Below, piece by piece: positions 21,034 through 32,111 of a stretch of 64,000 nucleotides of DNA. Origin of the DNA: Diphasiastrum complanatum (taxonomy: Eukaryota > Streptophyta > Lycopodiopsida > Lycopodiales > Lycopodiaceae). Position numbers and translations under genes: made by a program. The number at the start of each line of letters is the position of its first letter. The first letter of the stretch is position 1. The stretch covers positions 27,948,107 through 28,012,106 of the forward strand of contig CM055094.1 of NCBI GenBank assembly GCA_029204225.1, given 5' to 3'. The notes below the pieces were generated by a model, which made no database searches, was not told where the DNA came from, and saw only the letters and a list, made by a program, of their open reading frames with translations.

Positions 21034-23489
21034 GAACTTCAGCCATACAAATTTTTGGGCTTTTGAATTAGATAGAAAATTGAAAGACATGCAATAGCCC
21101 ATAATTTTGTTGGTGAAAAATGTAAGAATAACATCCTATACGACAAAAATGATGGGGGCAAGATAGAAGGAAGAACGAGAACGGAGAAGAGAGCAGGAAT
21201 ATTGCGGAACAGCTCTCCCGTTCTAGTCGGCTGCTAGGTGCAAAAACAGTCTAATAGACATTTTATGCTAAAGATAATCACAACTTTATGTGTTCTGATT
21301 GCCCAACAGGATCTTAAAAATTAATTCATACTCTAAAACAAGAGTACAGTCACCGAAGAAATTAGAGATGGTTTGTGTGTGGTACTACTGAAATCAGATT
21401 CAATGTGTAGTATAGTTCTGAAATAAATGAAAGAGCAGTATGATATCGCAAGTTCCTCAGGCGTCAAAGACAGCCATCATCTGATCATAAACTAAGAAGT
21501 CGTAGATGTCCGTGTTCTTATCAGAGTGAGTATACAAGCGCGATCAAACAACAATGAAAGTGCATTCAATCACAACAAGCATTCATCTACGTTGTACACA
21601 GATAAAAACGTGCTGCTACTATATTACACTTAAGCACAATATAAATAGCAATTACCACCAAAAATTTACGGCGTAATTGGGAGGCTCAAATAATGCGTCT
21701 CATGGACGGAGTGACCACTAATCTGTGTTTGGATGATCTATTTATAGATTTCATCCGTGTATTAATTACATTGAATGTTTGTCACCTAATTGGGAAAGCC
21801 GTTGTACTTGGAAGTATATGTCTTCGCAAAATTTCGCGAAGTAACGTGGGAACAAACCTCGTTCATTTTAGACGACCTTCGGCATTTTTTCTCTCTCTTC
21901 GGGTTTTTGCGAAAAAAGGTCGAAGGTGTCCTAAATAAGTTTAAGGTGCCCTTAGAAAGTTGAAGGTGCCCTCAAAAAAGCGAAGATCTCTGTAACAGTT
22001 TGGCTTTCTCGCATTCTTCGGAAAATTGTGAAGAAGCCGAAGGTATCTTTTAAACAACTTGAAGGTGCCCTTAAAAAGTTGGCGAAGGTGCCTTTAACAG
22101 TTTAACTCTAAAAAATAGAGGACCTTCTGGAATTTAATCTTTCTCGCATTTTTTGAAAAAATGCGAAAAAAGGCCGAAGGTGCTGAAAAATAGTTAAACT
22201 TTTGAACTGTGAACAAGTTAACTCCTTCAAAATAATTGAACGGAAGAAGTCGAAGGTAAGTTTCGTAGTTTTTCAGAAGAGTGCGAAAAATGCGAACTGT
22301 GCGACACTTAGTATATTTCTGTAGACTGTTTGAAAAAGTGATGTAAATCTGCAGACTTGTTATCTAAATTTATAATGGGATTGGTTACCCTTTGCTGGCG
22401 ATCAGCCGGAAGTCCGTTGTAGACGTTCTTCAAGTAATTGGCTGTCTAAGTTATGATTCACCAAGGAGGCAACTGTGGGCTTAATTTTCAACAAAAAATA
22501 CTAGGCATTGTTCTCATGCAACAAATGGAAAATACCTATGCATGAAATAGTATAAGGTAGCCCTGCTATTAGAAATTTGAACACATGATGTAATTTGAGT
22601 TGGTTCAGTAAATTTCATAGATTTTCAATTAAAACTATATGCTTTTTGAGTGGAAACATCAAGATATAAAAGCCAGCTCTATTTGTTAGCGCAAAAAAAT
22701 TAGATAGTCTATTAACATCTAAAATATTCTATCAACTTTCAAAATTTTCTAGCATTATCTAAATATATTGATACATTTCATAAAAGCCATCATTTTATTT
22801 GATGTCCAACAAAAATAAAAACTTGAATACACGGATCATGAGTTGCCTATGTATTTGCATTTATTATTTGTATGTCGTGGCATAATAACATCTTTTCAAA
22901 GTAGTTGCCATCAACATCACTAAAACATGTACATTTTCTGAAAGCTGGTATTTTATAATTTCCATAAAAATAGTTTGATCTTTTATGCACAAATCTCGGA
23001 CTTTTACGTAGAGTAGCACATCAACGTTTTTTTAGCAATGGTATATTTGGACTGAACCAGTCTTTTATTTTTGGGCGACATCCTCTTGGTAGTTTATCCT
23101 GTTGGATTTATTCCTCTACGCTCGTAAATTCCATGTTAAACTCAATCCTTTCATGTTTAGTCTCATTGTCGCACAATCTGCAGAAATACACGGGATTCAA
23201 AGATAGCATGCCACGCGATAGTCAAAGTCAAACTGTTGAGGGTCGAAAAGGATCAAACTCCTCGACATATCGTGACTTGACTCAACTCGAAGTTCTACTA
23301 ATTGTCGAAGTCGATTGCCGATGTGGCACCACCCAAAATAAAGCTAGCCACCTATACTAGCCCTTTCTACTACTATGCAACCACCTTCACAATGACAGCA
23401 GCTACATCACCATTTGTTGACCAAATCGTGACAGACACAACGGCCACCTACCAAGATAGCGACAACCACACCTACTAACCACCCAGATG
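21034..23489. other. intergenic, no gene recognised
   Basis: AT-rich DNA without a convincing coding frame. The part from about 21,690 to 22,400 has a TATA-like CTATTTATA and Gly/Lys-coding-like GAAGG repeats, a layout similar to the LTR at 47.5-48.4 kb, and may be an old minus-strand LTR. The phrase CAATCTGCAGAAATACA occurs both here (23,172) and at 20,310. Confidence 0.4.
21900..22260. repeat. imperfect GAAGGTGCCCTT repeats
   Basis: At least six copies of a degenerate unit (GAAGGTGCCCTTAAAAAGTT and variants such as GAAGGTGTCCTAAATAAGTT) occur with irregular spacing, mixed with inverted TTTTTGCGAAAAAA-type words. The same GGCGAAGG core recurs at 40,650-40,880. Confidence 0.55.
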
Positions 23490-23962
23490 ATGACATCCAC
23501 TACTACAACCAAGATCTACATCAGACGACGCAACGGCTCTAAGCCATTATGTATATACCTGCACAAAAGTACATTACAAATGATGATTATTTGAATGTTG
23601 ATTTTGTAAGACAAAAACTATAGATGCTTTCCTAGCTATTATAAAACTAAGATAGTTTTGAGCACGCGATTTCACCTGCAATTGTATTTTGCTCCATCAT
23701 CAACCAACTTGTATTTTCATATTCTTTCAGAATTAAATTGTTGTCTACTTCTTTTCGCTTTTGCAATATCAATCGCAAGACTTTCTTTGTGCTTGCATGT
23801 GTAATTGACATCATTGATTCTAACGACTTCGAAGTTATAATCAAGTAGAATCAATCAAGTCGTTCGACTCACCCATCTGGTTCAATTCAATAGGACCAGC
23901 GCATGCACCAAGGAATCGTCTGGTGCTCCATCATCTCAACGGTGTCCTTGTGATTCCCAACA
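23490..23962 (+). repeat. 5' LTR of Copia X1
   Basis: The end is exact: TGATTCCCAACA followed by primer site TGGTATCAAAG at 23,963. The body resembles the Copia B LTR (AAAAGTACATTA, GACTTCGAAG, ATCAAGTAGAA). The start is estimated and uncertain. It marks X1 as plus-oriented. Confidence 0.6.
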
Positions 23963-24145
23963 TGGTATCAAAGTTGTGTTATCAAAGTCTGATACGACAT
24001 TGGGCTATCATCATAGCTCAAAAGCTTCCCACGGGACTCGATCCTATTAGTCGATAGAATAATTGCTTTCTTGTTCTATAAATAGCACTAGATGTTCTTT
24101 CTTAAGTCACTGATAGTTATTACTATGACCTGGACTAACTTCCAT

Positions 24146-24986
24146 ATGGATTCCCAAATCAAGGCTAGTTCCATCGTGGACAAGCTCGATAGATCCAATC
24201 ATCACATAAGGAATTGTATGACATTGTCACATGGATCGAGGCAAGACCCAAAGCAAACGTTGTGACAATATCCTAATGGAAGATAAATGATGGCAAGGCA
24301 TTCGCTGATCATCCTCAACATATCGGACACACAAATCGGCCATGTGTCTAAAGCTCAGACCTCAAAAGAAGTTTGGAATATCATGAACACTATAGGATGT
24401 GCGGAACGTAGCTTCCAAGCTATATCTTAGAAGGAATATTTTCTCCCTCAAGATGGCCAACGGTGATTCATTACAAAATCACATCAACCAGTTCAAGAAC
24501 CTACTACAACAAATGGTTGTTGTCGGATTTGTCATTGACGATTAAAACACAGTAATGACGCTGCTTTCAAGCTTGCCAAGCTCATATGAAAGCTGCGTGA
24601 GAATCATTAGACAAACCTAGATCTGACTCTATCAAGAATCGTTGCAATGTTGCTGCAGGTAGAAAATCCAAAGAACGAGTCCTCAGTCCCTCGAATGTCG
24701 ACTCTCACGCCCTCTACACAAACAAGAGCTTAAACAAGTAGGAGAAGAAGGACCGAAGCAGAAGTTGAATCAGAAGCCGACTAGAGTAGTTGAATCCACC
24801 AACCAAGAATAAAATGTTCTGTAGATACTACAAATGAACCAACCATGAGATTTAATATTGTCGTATACTAAAGGCCAAGAACACCATCAAAGGGCAATTG
24901 AATCAACAGGCAAATGCAACTACATAGGCGTCTCACCCCAATTCAAAAGTGGATCACGATGCATTTATGAAAAATCATCAAGAAGT
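24146..24986 (+). pseudogene. Copia X1 gag
   Basis: ATG at 24,146 opens MDSQIKASSIVDKLDRSNHH; frames further on give ISDTQIGHV, SKEVWNIM and a decayed zinc knuckle CRYYK-TNHEI-YC. Many stops and frameshifts. It is interrupted at 24,986 by element V; the protease continues at 32,112. The same gag occurs in better shape at 49,041. Confidence 0.75.
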
Positions 24987-25173
24987 TGTAGGAAATCAAA
25001 GTGCCAAGATTCTTCTAACATTCAATCTCCATATATAAGAAGAAGAGGGAGAGGGTTAGGCGCCCTCAAGGAGAGAGAAAGTAGTAGCAATGCTTGAAAG
25101 GAAATCAATTACAAATGAATAATGAAACATATAAATAGGCCTTCCAAGGGCCTAGATTCTTCCAAACCAAGTC

Positions 25174-25506
25174 TCATCCCCACTCTTGATCATCAAAGCC
25201 ACTTGAAGAATGAGTTTGAGACAATGAAAAAATTGAACCAACAACCTTGCTATCCTGCAAAGTTGATTGTCCAATAGCCACATGATTTTCACCTCTTGGT
25301 TGTCCAAAGTGTTCCAAAATTGAACCTTGTTGTCCAAAAATCTTCTGCAAGCCACAAAAAACGTCCCACAATCCTTTTGTAATGAGCAAATTCTTAATCA
25401 TGAAACACCAAAAGTAGTAATTAGTGCCATCCAACCTATATTCATTAAACAAAGAACCATAAGACTCTGTTTCTTTAGCCATGCCAGCAAAAGATTTGCT
25501 TTTCAA
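25174..25506 (-). pseudogene. Copia V gag fragment
   Basis: A 110-codon frame reads MAKETESYGSLFNEYRLDG, TNYYFWCFMIKNLLITKGLW, the N-terminal pattern of Copia gag (x-L-x-G-x-NY-x-x-W). It then loses similarity and runs to a stop at 25,174, next to the LTR. The 5' leader is 25,507-26,320, without recognisable coding. Confidence 0.6.
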
Positions 25507-26728
25507 ATTCTAAATGTGCCATAAACGACACAAAAACCAGGAGGCATCAAATCTGAAAAATCAGCACCGGAATGTGTCAAAATCACACATGTAGATGGAT
25601 GTAGGAACTTGCCCTCCTACAAGCCTTGTGTGCTGAAAATTCAGCCTGAAATTGGATCACAAACTCAAAGAACTAGCAAGCAAAGAATTAGGTTAGACTC
25701 CAACAAAGCTTTCTCCAAAGTCCTCCAACAAAGCTTTCTCCAAAATCCTTCTTTCTTACCAAAAAAATGTGAACAATACACACACGAATAGGGCTGTTGC
25801 AAACACCCTACAAATGGTAATATGCTGTCCAATTTTTAGCCTCAGAATGTGATCGGATCATCACAAAAAATTAGCGCCTTGTTCCACACCTGAAAACAAG
25901 AAAAAAGAAGCGGATCGTCACTTTGTAAAATCAACAAGGGTGCTGATTTTTCAGCCAAATTAGAAGATAAAAATTGCTTGTAGATGGGCACCCTCCTACA
26001 AATGAGCAAATCTGAAAAATAGGGCAACAACGGACCAACAGAAGAAGGATAAACCTACACGAATGTGGGCGACGTAAAAGTTTTTCCAAAGAAGATAATT
26101 AATGGCGCCTTTCTACAACCTGAAAAATCAGCAAACAACAACCTGATTTTTGGGCACCCAAAAGCCTATTATCTTCTTTGATGTGTGGCGTCCTCTGGCA
26201 AAACGGAAAAGAGTCAAAGTGGAACAGATCTTCACTCCAAAAAATCAACAAAGGTGCTGAATTTTGTGATCCCTAAGTGAAGACGATCTCGCGCCCAAAA
26301 TCAAGCATAGAAGATACAAGGCTTTGATACCATGTAGGAAATCAAAGTGCCAAGATCCTTCTAACATTCAATCTCCATATACAAGAAGAAGAGGGAGAGG
26401 GTTAGGCGCCCTCAAGGAGAGAGAAAGTAGTAGCAATGCTTTAAAGGGAATCAATTACAAATGAATAATGAAACATATAAATAGGCCTTCCAAGGGCCTA
26501 GAGTCTTCCAAAAACCCTAAATTATAGAACCTTTCAACCCTAAGCTTATCCACTACTACTTATAGGGCACCCCCAAAAGTCAAGATAGGGTCCCTTAACA
26601 TAATTAGAATTTACTTGGACCCACGAGTTACTACTAGACCAAAATTGGGTCCAACATAACTAAAACTAATTTAACATGGTCTAAATAATACACCTAACCG
26701 AAGTCTCGACCCTTTGGGTCAAAGTAAC

Positions 26729-27349
26729 TATGAAAGATTCAACTAGTTTCATCACATTTTGCAATATTTCCATATTTGGCATATTGAGGCCAAAACTTGT
26801 TTTAGACTTAGAGGTTGACTTTTCAAAGTTCATTAGTCTAAATTTCATTTGAATAAACACTTTTTGAAAGTGTGGGAAAGATAGAATGCGAGTTTGAGTA
26901 GATTCAATTTGAATAAGTTGGGTACATTGAATCTAGGCCCAAAATTGGTAGGGTTAGCATTTTGGTGGGAAAGCGAAGTGGCCAAATAGGGTTCGGACCT
27001 GTTATAAAAGGATGTAACTCGTGGAGAGAGTCATCTTCTCTCTTCTCTATCTCATTTCATGCTTATACATGGTTCTCTTGGGTTCTACTATCCATTGGTG
27101 CACTATCTTGGTGATTGCTTGCAATTCTATGTGTAGAATGATCTATATTTGCTATTTGTGGATCCACACGTGTGAAAACAGTAGCTTGCTGGTTTTTTAC
27201 GGACAACAACAGGATATAATCATTTCATTCAACTTTGATCAAGTTCTATTAGTGTTTGCATCTCAAATTGTGTGTAGATGCTGATTTTTTCTACATTTGT
27301 GAGATTGGTAGTGTATTTCTCTTTCTAACCAAAGATCATTCAAGTAGAA
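26729..27349 (+). repeat. 5' LTR of Copia C
   Basis: Matches 31,418-32,038. The first bases read TATGAAAG instead of TGTGAAAG. The last roughly 30 bases present in the 3' LTR (32,039-32,068) are missing, so CAAGTAGA joins the primer site TGGTATCAGAGC (27,350) almost directly. Contains a TATAAAAGG promoter-like site at about 27,003. Confidence 0.85.
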
Positions 27350-27950
27350 TGGTATCAGAGCTTGTGTTTCAGGCTATGAAAGAGGAAATCAGATCTATCA
27401 ATGATTTGGTGAAGATATCAAGTCTAGAGCATGCTAGAGAGGATTCTACACCAAAATCAATTTTTTTGCTTTTTTAGATTGGATCTTTTGTAGATCAAAA
27501 CACTAAATAGGTCAATATACTTGTTCAATGTCGATTTTTGAATTCACATACTGGATTTGGCCGATTTTTGGATCATTGGTTCAGCCTAAGTGGTGGCTTA
27601 TAGATTGCATATCAAATTTTTAGCATTTGCATGTAGATTTGGAATAGTCAATTTTTTTGTGATTTTGTCAAAACCCTAATTTTGATTGGATCTCTAGATA
27701 GTGAGGCTGCTGGACTTCATTTGAGTGTGTTTCAATCTTAGGAAGTGGCAAAAGTCATTAGATTGAGGATAGATCATAGGTTGATCAAGATTCCATGATT
27801 CTATGTGTTGATTTGCTTGGATAAGTGCTAGAAGAGAATTTGTGAGATAGTTTCAAATCTTGGTGATTTCTTTTGAAAGCATTTGTTGTTGTTCAAAGGA
27901 GTGCTTTGTGCATTGAATCAGGTTGAAAGAGAAGATCAGGTCATTTCTAT

Positions 27951-28415
27951 ATGGCAACCTCAATTGGAGTCATATTGGAAGCCAATGATAGGCTTACCTC
28001 AAGTAACTATTCATTGTGGAAAGTGAGGATGGAGTCACTTCTTGAGATGAATGATGTTTTGGATATTGTTGTAGGCTTGGAGGAGAGACCAACAACACAA
28101 CAAGATCAATTGAGGTATGACAAGAGGGCCAAGAAGGCTCTACACATGATAAAGATGAATGTTACCAATGAACTTCTCAAGGAAGTTGGTAAGTGCACAT
28201 CATCTTTGGAAGCTTGGAATTCATTGAAGAAGCTTTATGAATCCAAGTCTACTTCTAGAGTGTTGACTCTAAGAAGGCAAATCTTTTCTTGTTTGCAAAA
28301 GAATGAAGAAAGTCCAAGTACTTTTGTTTTGAGAATGAAAGCATTGAATGATGAATTAGCTTATTCAAAAGACTTTGCCAAGTTTGATGGATCTTCAAGA
28401 GATCTTGATCAATGA
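27951..28415 (+). CDS. Copia C gag (truncated)
   Basis: ATG at 27,951 opens a 154-codon gag: LTSSNYSLWKVRMESLL, RAKKALHMIKMNVTNELL, SRVLTLRRQIFSCLQ, FVLRMKALNDELAYS. This is the capsid-like domain (UBN2/Retrotran_gag type). A short deletion after LAYSKD shifts the frame; the zinc-knuckle part continues in the overlapping frame from 28,375. Either this element makes a separate short gag or a frameshift would be needed to extend it. I read it as a lesion. Confidence 0.8.
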   Translation: MATSIGVILEANDRLTSSNYSLWKVRMESLLEMNDVLDIVVGLEERPTTQQDQLRYDKRAKKALHMIKMNVTNELLKEVGKCTSSLEAWNSLKKLYESKSTSRVLTLRRQIFSCLQKNEESPSTFVLRMKALNDELAYSKDFAKFDGSSRDLDQ

Positions 28416-31400
28416 GGAATATAGGCTTCAACCAAGAGGTGGATCTACATCGACACTTCAAGAGGATGCTATGTTCACAAAGGGCAAATGCAAGGGCAAA
28501 ACCAAAAGCAAGTGGTCTGAAGGGCAAGATCAAGTGGATGCTTCTTCAAGTGGCAAAAATAAGGATAGATCAAAGCTCAAGTGCTTCTATTGTGGCATCA
28601 AAGGACACTTTGCAAGTGAGTGCTACAAGAAGAAGAGAGATCAAGGAGACAAGCAAGGTAATCTTACTCTTGATGAGGATGGTTTGGATGTGCAAGATGC
28701 AAATGATGATGCTTTTGTGATGTCTTCATGTATGCTTGCTAATGATGGAGATCAAGATCCTTGGTGGATTGATAGTGGAGCAAGTTCACACATGACCTTT
28801 CACAAAGAGTACTTCACTTCTTTGTTGGCATATGGAGATGACAAGACGGTGATCTACATGGCCAATGATGGTGAGTGTGCAATCAAAGGGATTGGCACAA
28901 TTCCTATTTCTCTCTCTACAAATAGGAATGTTCATTTGGAGGATGTCTTGTTTATTCCATCTATTACCAAGAATTTGCTTAGTGTGAGTCAAATGCTAAG
29001 TAAGGGCCTCAAGGTGGAGTTTGATGGAGATGCTTGTATGATCAAAAGGAAGGATGTCTTGATTGGAAAAGGTAAAAGGCAAGGGAAGTTGTTCAAACTT
29101 GATGCTTGTGTTATTGCTAACCAAGTTGGATGTGTTGCAAGGGAGCAAATTTCTATTCAAGATGTTTGGCACAAAAGGATAGGACACATCAACTTCAAGT
29201 CATTGGAGGTAATGGCAAGGAAGAAGGTTGTGATTGGTCTTCCAAGTTCCTTAAGTAATGACAAGCATGTTTGTGAGTCTTGTGCTTTGTCTAAGTCACA
29301 TAGTCTATCTTATACTAGATTTACAAAGCCTTTTCAACTTGTACATTCGGATATTCATGGATTTACTACAATTAGCAATAGTGGAGCTAAGATGTATGTA
29401 ACATTCATTGATGATTTTAGTAGATTTTGTTGGATCTATCTACTAAAGAGCAAGGATGAAGTGTATGATGTCTTTGTCAAGTTCAAGAATGCAAGGGAGA
29501 ACCAATTTTCCACAAAGATCAAGTGCTTGAGAGGTGACAATGGTGGTGAGTACATATCTAACAAGTTCAAGGCTTTTTGTGATGAGCATGGGATCAAGAG
29601 GGAGTATACAACATCAAGGACCCCACAACAAAATGGAGTGGCTGAAAGAAAGAATAGGACTTTATGTGAAAGTGCTAAAGCTATGAGGTTAAGTGCTAAT
29701 CTTGACAAACCATTTTGGGATCAAGCTTTGTTGTGTGCCAATTTCTTGTGCAATAGGTGGCCGAGTGCTATTTTGGATGGAAGGACACCTTTTGAGATGC
29801 TATTCAAGAGGAGGCCGAGTGTCAACTTTCTAAAAACCTTTGGATGCACATGCTATGTCAACACTCTTGATTATAGGACCAAGGAGGATCCATCTTCAAG
29901 AAGAGGTATTTTTGTTGGATACAGTGAGGTGAGTAAAGCCTACAAGGTTTACATTCCTTCTACTAACAAAGTGATTGTTGGTAGAGATGTCATTTTTTAT
30001 GAGAGAAACATTCCAAAGGTGTCTTCAAGCATGATTGATGGTAAAGTAGATGGATCTAACATTCTTGATGTTGATAAGAAGGATCTTACTTTGGATGGTG
30101 GTGATGATGGACCTTCATCAAGTCAAAAGCCAAGGAGAACATCAAGAGAAAGACAAGTACCTTCAAGGCTCACATATGATCAAAAGGGTAAGCAAGTAGT
30201 TTCTGTAAATTATGTTGCTTTCCTAACCTCTTTGGATGAGCCTATAAGTGTAGATCAAGCAAGGAAAGAAGAGGAGTGGATCCAAGCAATGGATCTTGAG
30301 TATCGATCTCTTATGAAGAGTGGAACATCCTTTGGAAGATATTCTTGTGTACATCGAGCTATGCAAGTGGATGGATGTTATCTTGCTGTAAAATCAAGTA
30401 TTGGATCTGGAAAACAAAGTTTGTTCAATGACTTTGATGATCAAGTTGAAGATCAAGAATTTGATCTCAAAGCGCTTCAACTAGTCAAAAGGGAAGGTGG
30501 CAATTTGGAGCTAGTCAAGAGCATCAAAGGAGAGGTAATTGGCAAAGGTGTTATGGATCTATTTTTACAGCATATTGAAGACTCAATTAAGGTCAAAGGA
30601 GCAACAAGAAAGTGTTTTTCAAGTTTACTTTACTTGTTCTATCTCATGTTTGAGCAATTTCATGTGGATGTGTGCAAATTGTCAAGATATGGTAAAACTA
30701 GCTACATTGGTGAGCATTGTTTTGATGTTGGATTTGTACTAGCATTCTTGGCTGGTTTTGCTGATGGAAATGAAGCTATTGGAGGTTCATTATGTCACTC
30801 ATTCATGGTCAAGTCATCAAGGTATGATGGTATCTTGAGGCAAGATGAAGATGGAGGCTCATTCATGGAGTATCATGGTGGATACATGGCAACGAAGGAC
30901 AAAGGAGGAGGAGACATGCAAGCAAAAGTTGATCACTCACATTTACTGTTTCTTTGCTGTATTTTTCTAGAGAGTTCAGAGTTGGAAGCATGGTGGAATC
31001 ATCTCATTTACATTCTATTTGATTCTTCATGTTCTAGTCACATTTTTACATGTAAAATTGATGTAAGAAATAGTGAAGCATTCCAAGTGGACACTATTCT
31101 CTGTATCAATTATGGTTGTTTCTATTTTGAGCATTACATGATTATTGAAAGGAGGTCTATTCTTAAGAAGATGATCATTCTTATGATGGATCAAAGTTCT
31201 ATTGTCAAAAACTATGCTAGGAGCAAGCATATTGAAATACAATATCATTTTGCGAGGGAGCGAGTCATTGCAAAGGGGGTGGAGCTTCAATATGTGTCTT
31301 CAAGGGAATGTGTAGCTGATATCTTCACCAAAGCATTGGGAAAAGACTTGTTCATGAAGCATAGGACTTCACTTGGAGTATTATCAAAGTCTATGCTAAA

Positions 31401-31422
31401 ACTAGTTGAAGAGGGAGTGTGA
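28375..31422 (+). CDS. Copia C zinc knuckle, protease, integrase, unrelated insert, RNase H end
   Basis: A single 1,015-codon frame. In order: CFYCGIKGHFASEC zinc knuckle (about residues 71-84), protease WWIDSGASSHM (about 131), integrase with HSDIHGF, GDNGGEY and NGVAERKNRTL (about 325-435) and its C-terminal part FGCTCYVN, then WIQAMDLEYRSLMKSGT, the usual entry to RT. The next 40 residues look like frameshifted RT (HRAMQVDG). From about 30,440 to 31,180 the sequence is unrelated to RT, yet open for about 247 codons. It then rejoins RNase H at YARSKHIEIQYHF and VADIFTKALGKDLF and ends at TGA. There is no YVDD motif, so the product lacks reverse transcriptase. Confidence 0.85.
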   Translation: MPSLMDLQEILINEEYRLQPRGGSTSTLQEDAMFTKGKCKGKTKSKWSEGQDQVDASSSGKNKDRSKLKCFYCGIKGHFASECYKKKRDQGDKQGNLTLDEDGLDVQDANDDAFVMSSCMLANDGDQDPWWIDSGASSHMTFHKEYFTSLLAYGDDKTVIYMANDGECAIKGIGTIPISLSTNRNVHLEDVLFIPSITKNLLSVSQMLSKGLKVEFDGDACMIKRKDVLIGKGKRQGKLFKLDACVIANQVGCVAREQISIQDVWHKRIGHINFKSLEVMARKKVVIGLPSSLSNDKHVCESCALSKSHSLSYTRFTKPFQLVHSDIHGFTTISNSGAKMYVTFIDDFSRFCWIYLLKSKDEVYDVFVKFKNARENQFSTKIKCLRGDNGGEYISNKFKAFCDEHGIKREYTTSRTPQQNGVAERKNRTLCESAKAMRLSANLDKPFWDQALLCANFLCNRWPSAILDGRTPFEMLFKRRPSVNFLKTFGCTCYVNTLDYRTKEDPSSRRGIFVGYSEVSKAYKVYIPSTNKVIVGRDVIFYERNIPKVSSSMIDGKVDGSNILDVDKKDLTLDGGDDGPSSSQKPRRTSRERQVPSRLTYDQKGKQVVSVNYVAFLTSLDEPISVDQARKEEEWIQAMDLEYRSLMKSGTSFGRYSCVHRAMQVDGCYLAVKSSIGSGKQSLFNDFDDQVEDQEFDLKALQLVKREGGNLELVKSIKGEVIGKGVMDLFLQHIEDSIKVKGATRKCFSSLLYLFYLMFEQFHVDVCKLSRYGKTSYIGEHCFDVGFVLAFLAGFADGNEAIGGSLCHSFMVKSSRYDGILRQDEDGGSFMEYHGGYMATKDKGGGDMQAKVDHSHLLFLCCIFLESSELEAWWNHLIYILFDSSCSSHIFTCKIDVRNSEAFQVDTILCINYGCFYFEHYMIIERRSILKKMIILMMDQSSIVKNYARSKHIEIQYHFARERVIAKGVELQYVSSRECVADIFTKALGKDLFMKHRTSLGVLSKSMLKLVEEGV

Positions 31423-32068
31423 AAGATTCAACAAGTTTCATCACATTTTGCAATATTTCCATATTTGGCATATTGAGGCCAAAACTTGTTTTAGACTTAG
31501 AGGTTGACTTTTCAAAGTTTGTTAGTCTAAATTTCATTTTAATAGACACTTTTTGAAAGTGTGGGAAAGATAGAATGCGAGTTTGAGTAGATTCAATTTG
31601 AATAAGTTGGGTACATTGAATCTAGACCCAAAATTGGTAGGGTTAGCATTTTGGTGGGAAAGCCAAGTGGCCAAATAGGGTTTGGACCTGCTATAAAAGG
31701 ATGGAACTCATGGAGAGAGTCATCTTCTCTCTTCTCTATCTCATTTCATGCTTATACATGGTTCTCTTGGGTTCTACTATCCATTGGTGCACTATCTTGG
31801 TGATTGCTTGCAATTCTATGTGTAGAATGATCTATATTTGCTATTTTTGGATTCACACATGTGAAATACAGTAGCTTGCTGGTTTTGTATGGATAGCAAC
31901 AGTACATAATCATTTCATTCAAGTTTGATCAAGGTCTATTAGTGTTTGCATCTCAAATTGTGTGTAGATGCTGATCTTTTCTACATTTGTGAGATTGGTA
32001 GTGTATTTCTCTTTCTAATCAAAGATCATTCAAGTAGATTGGATCTTAAGGATCTGAAATCTTTCACA
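31418..32068 (+). repeat. 3' LTR of Copia C
   Basis: 651 bases from TGTGAAAGATT to AATCTTTCACA, an 11-base perfect terminal inverted repeat, followed by GTAAC. It overlaps the last codons of the pol frame, as is common in Copia elements. Confidence 0.9.
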
Positions 32069-32111
32069 GTAACCTATGGGAAACTAACATTATCATTTAT
32101 TATTTCTAACA

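Larger units (their letters stand above)
26729..32068 (+). mobile_element. Copia C, complete LTR element with altered pol
   Basis: Bounded by perfect 5-bp duplications GTAAC (26,724-26,728 and 32,069-32,073). The LTR ends are inverted repeats: the 3' LTR starts TGTGAAAGATT and ends AATCTTTCACA. The primer site is at 27,350, the polypurine tract GAAGAGGGAG lies just before 31,418. The two LTRs differ at a modest number of positions, so the insertion is fairly young. It sits inside the 5' LTR of element V. Confidence 0.9.
24987..32111 (-). mobile_element. Copia V, internally deleted, split by Copia C
   Basis: Minus-strand element inserted in X1. The left LTR fragment 24,987-25,166 (TGTAGGAAATC start) repeats 26,333-26,512. 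The 5' LTR runs 26,333-26,728 and, beyond element C, 32,074-32,111 (ends TTTCTAACA). The minus-strand primer site TGGTATCAAAGC is at 26,332-26,321. Flanks are GAAGT (24,982-24,986) and GAAGC (32,112-32,116), a 4-of-5 target duplication. Only gag remains inside; protease to RNase H are gone. Confidence 0.75.
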
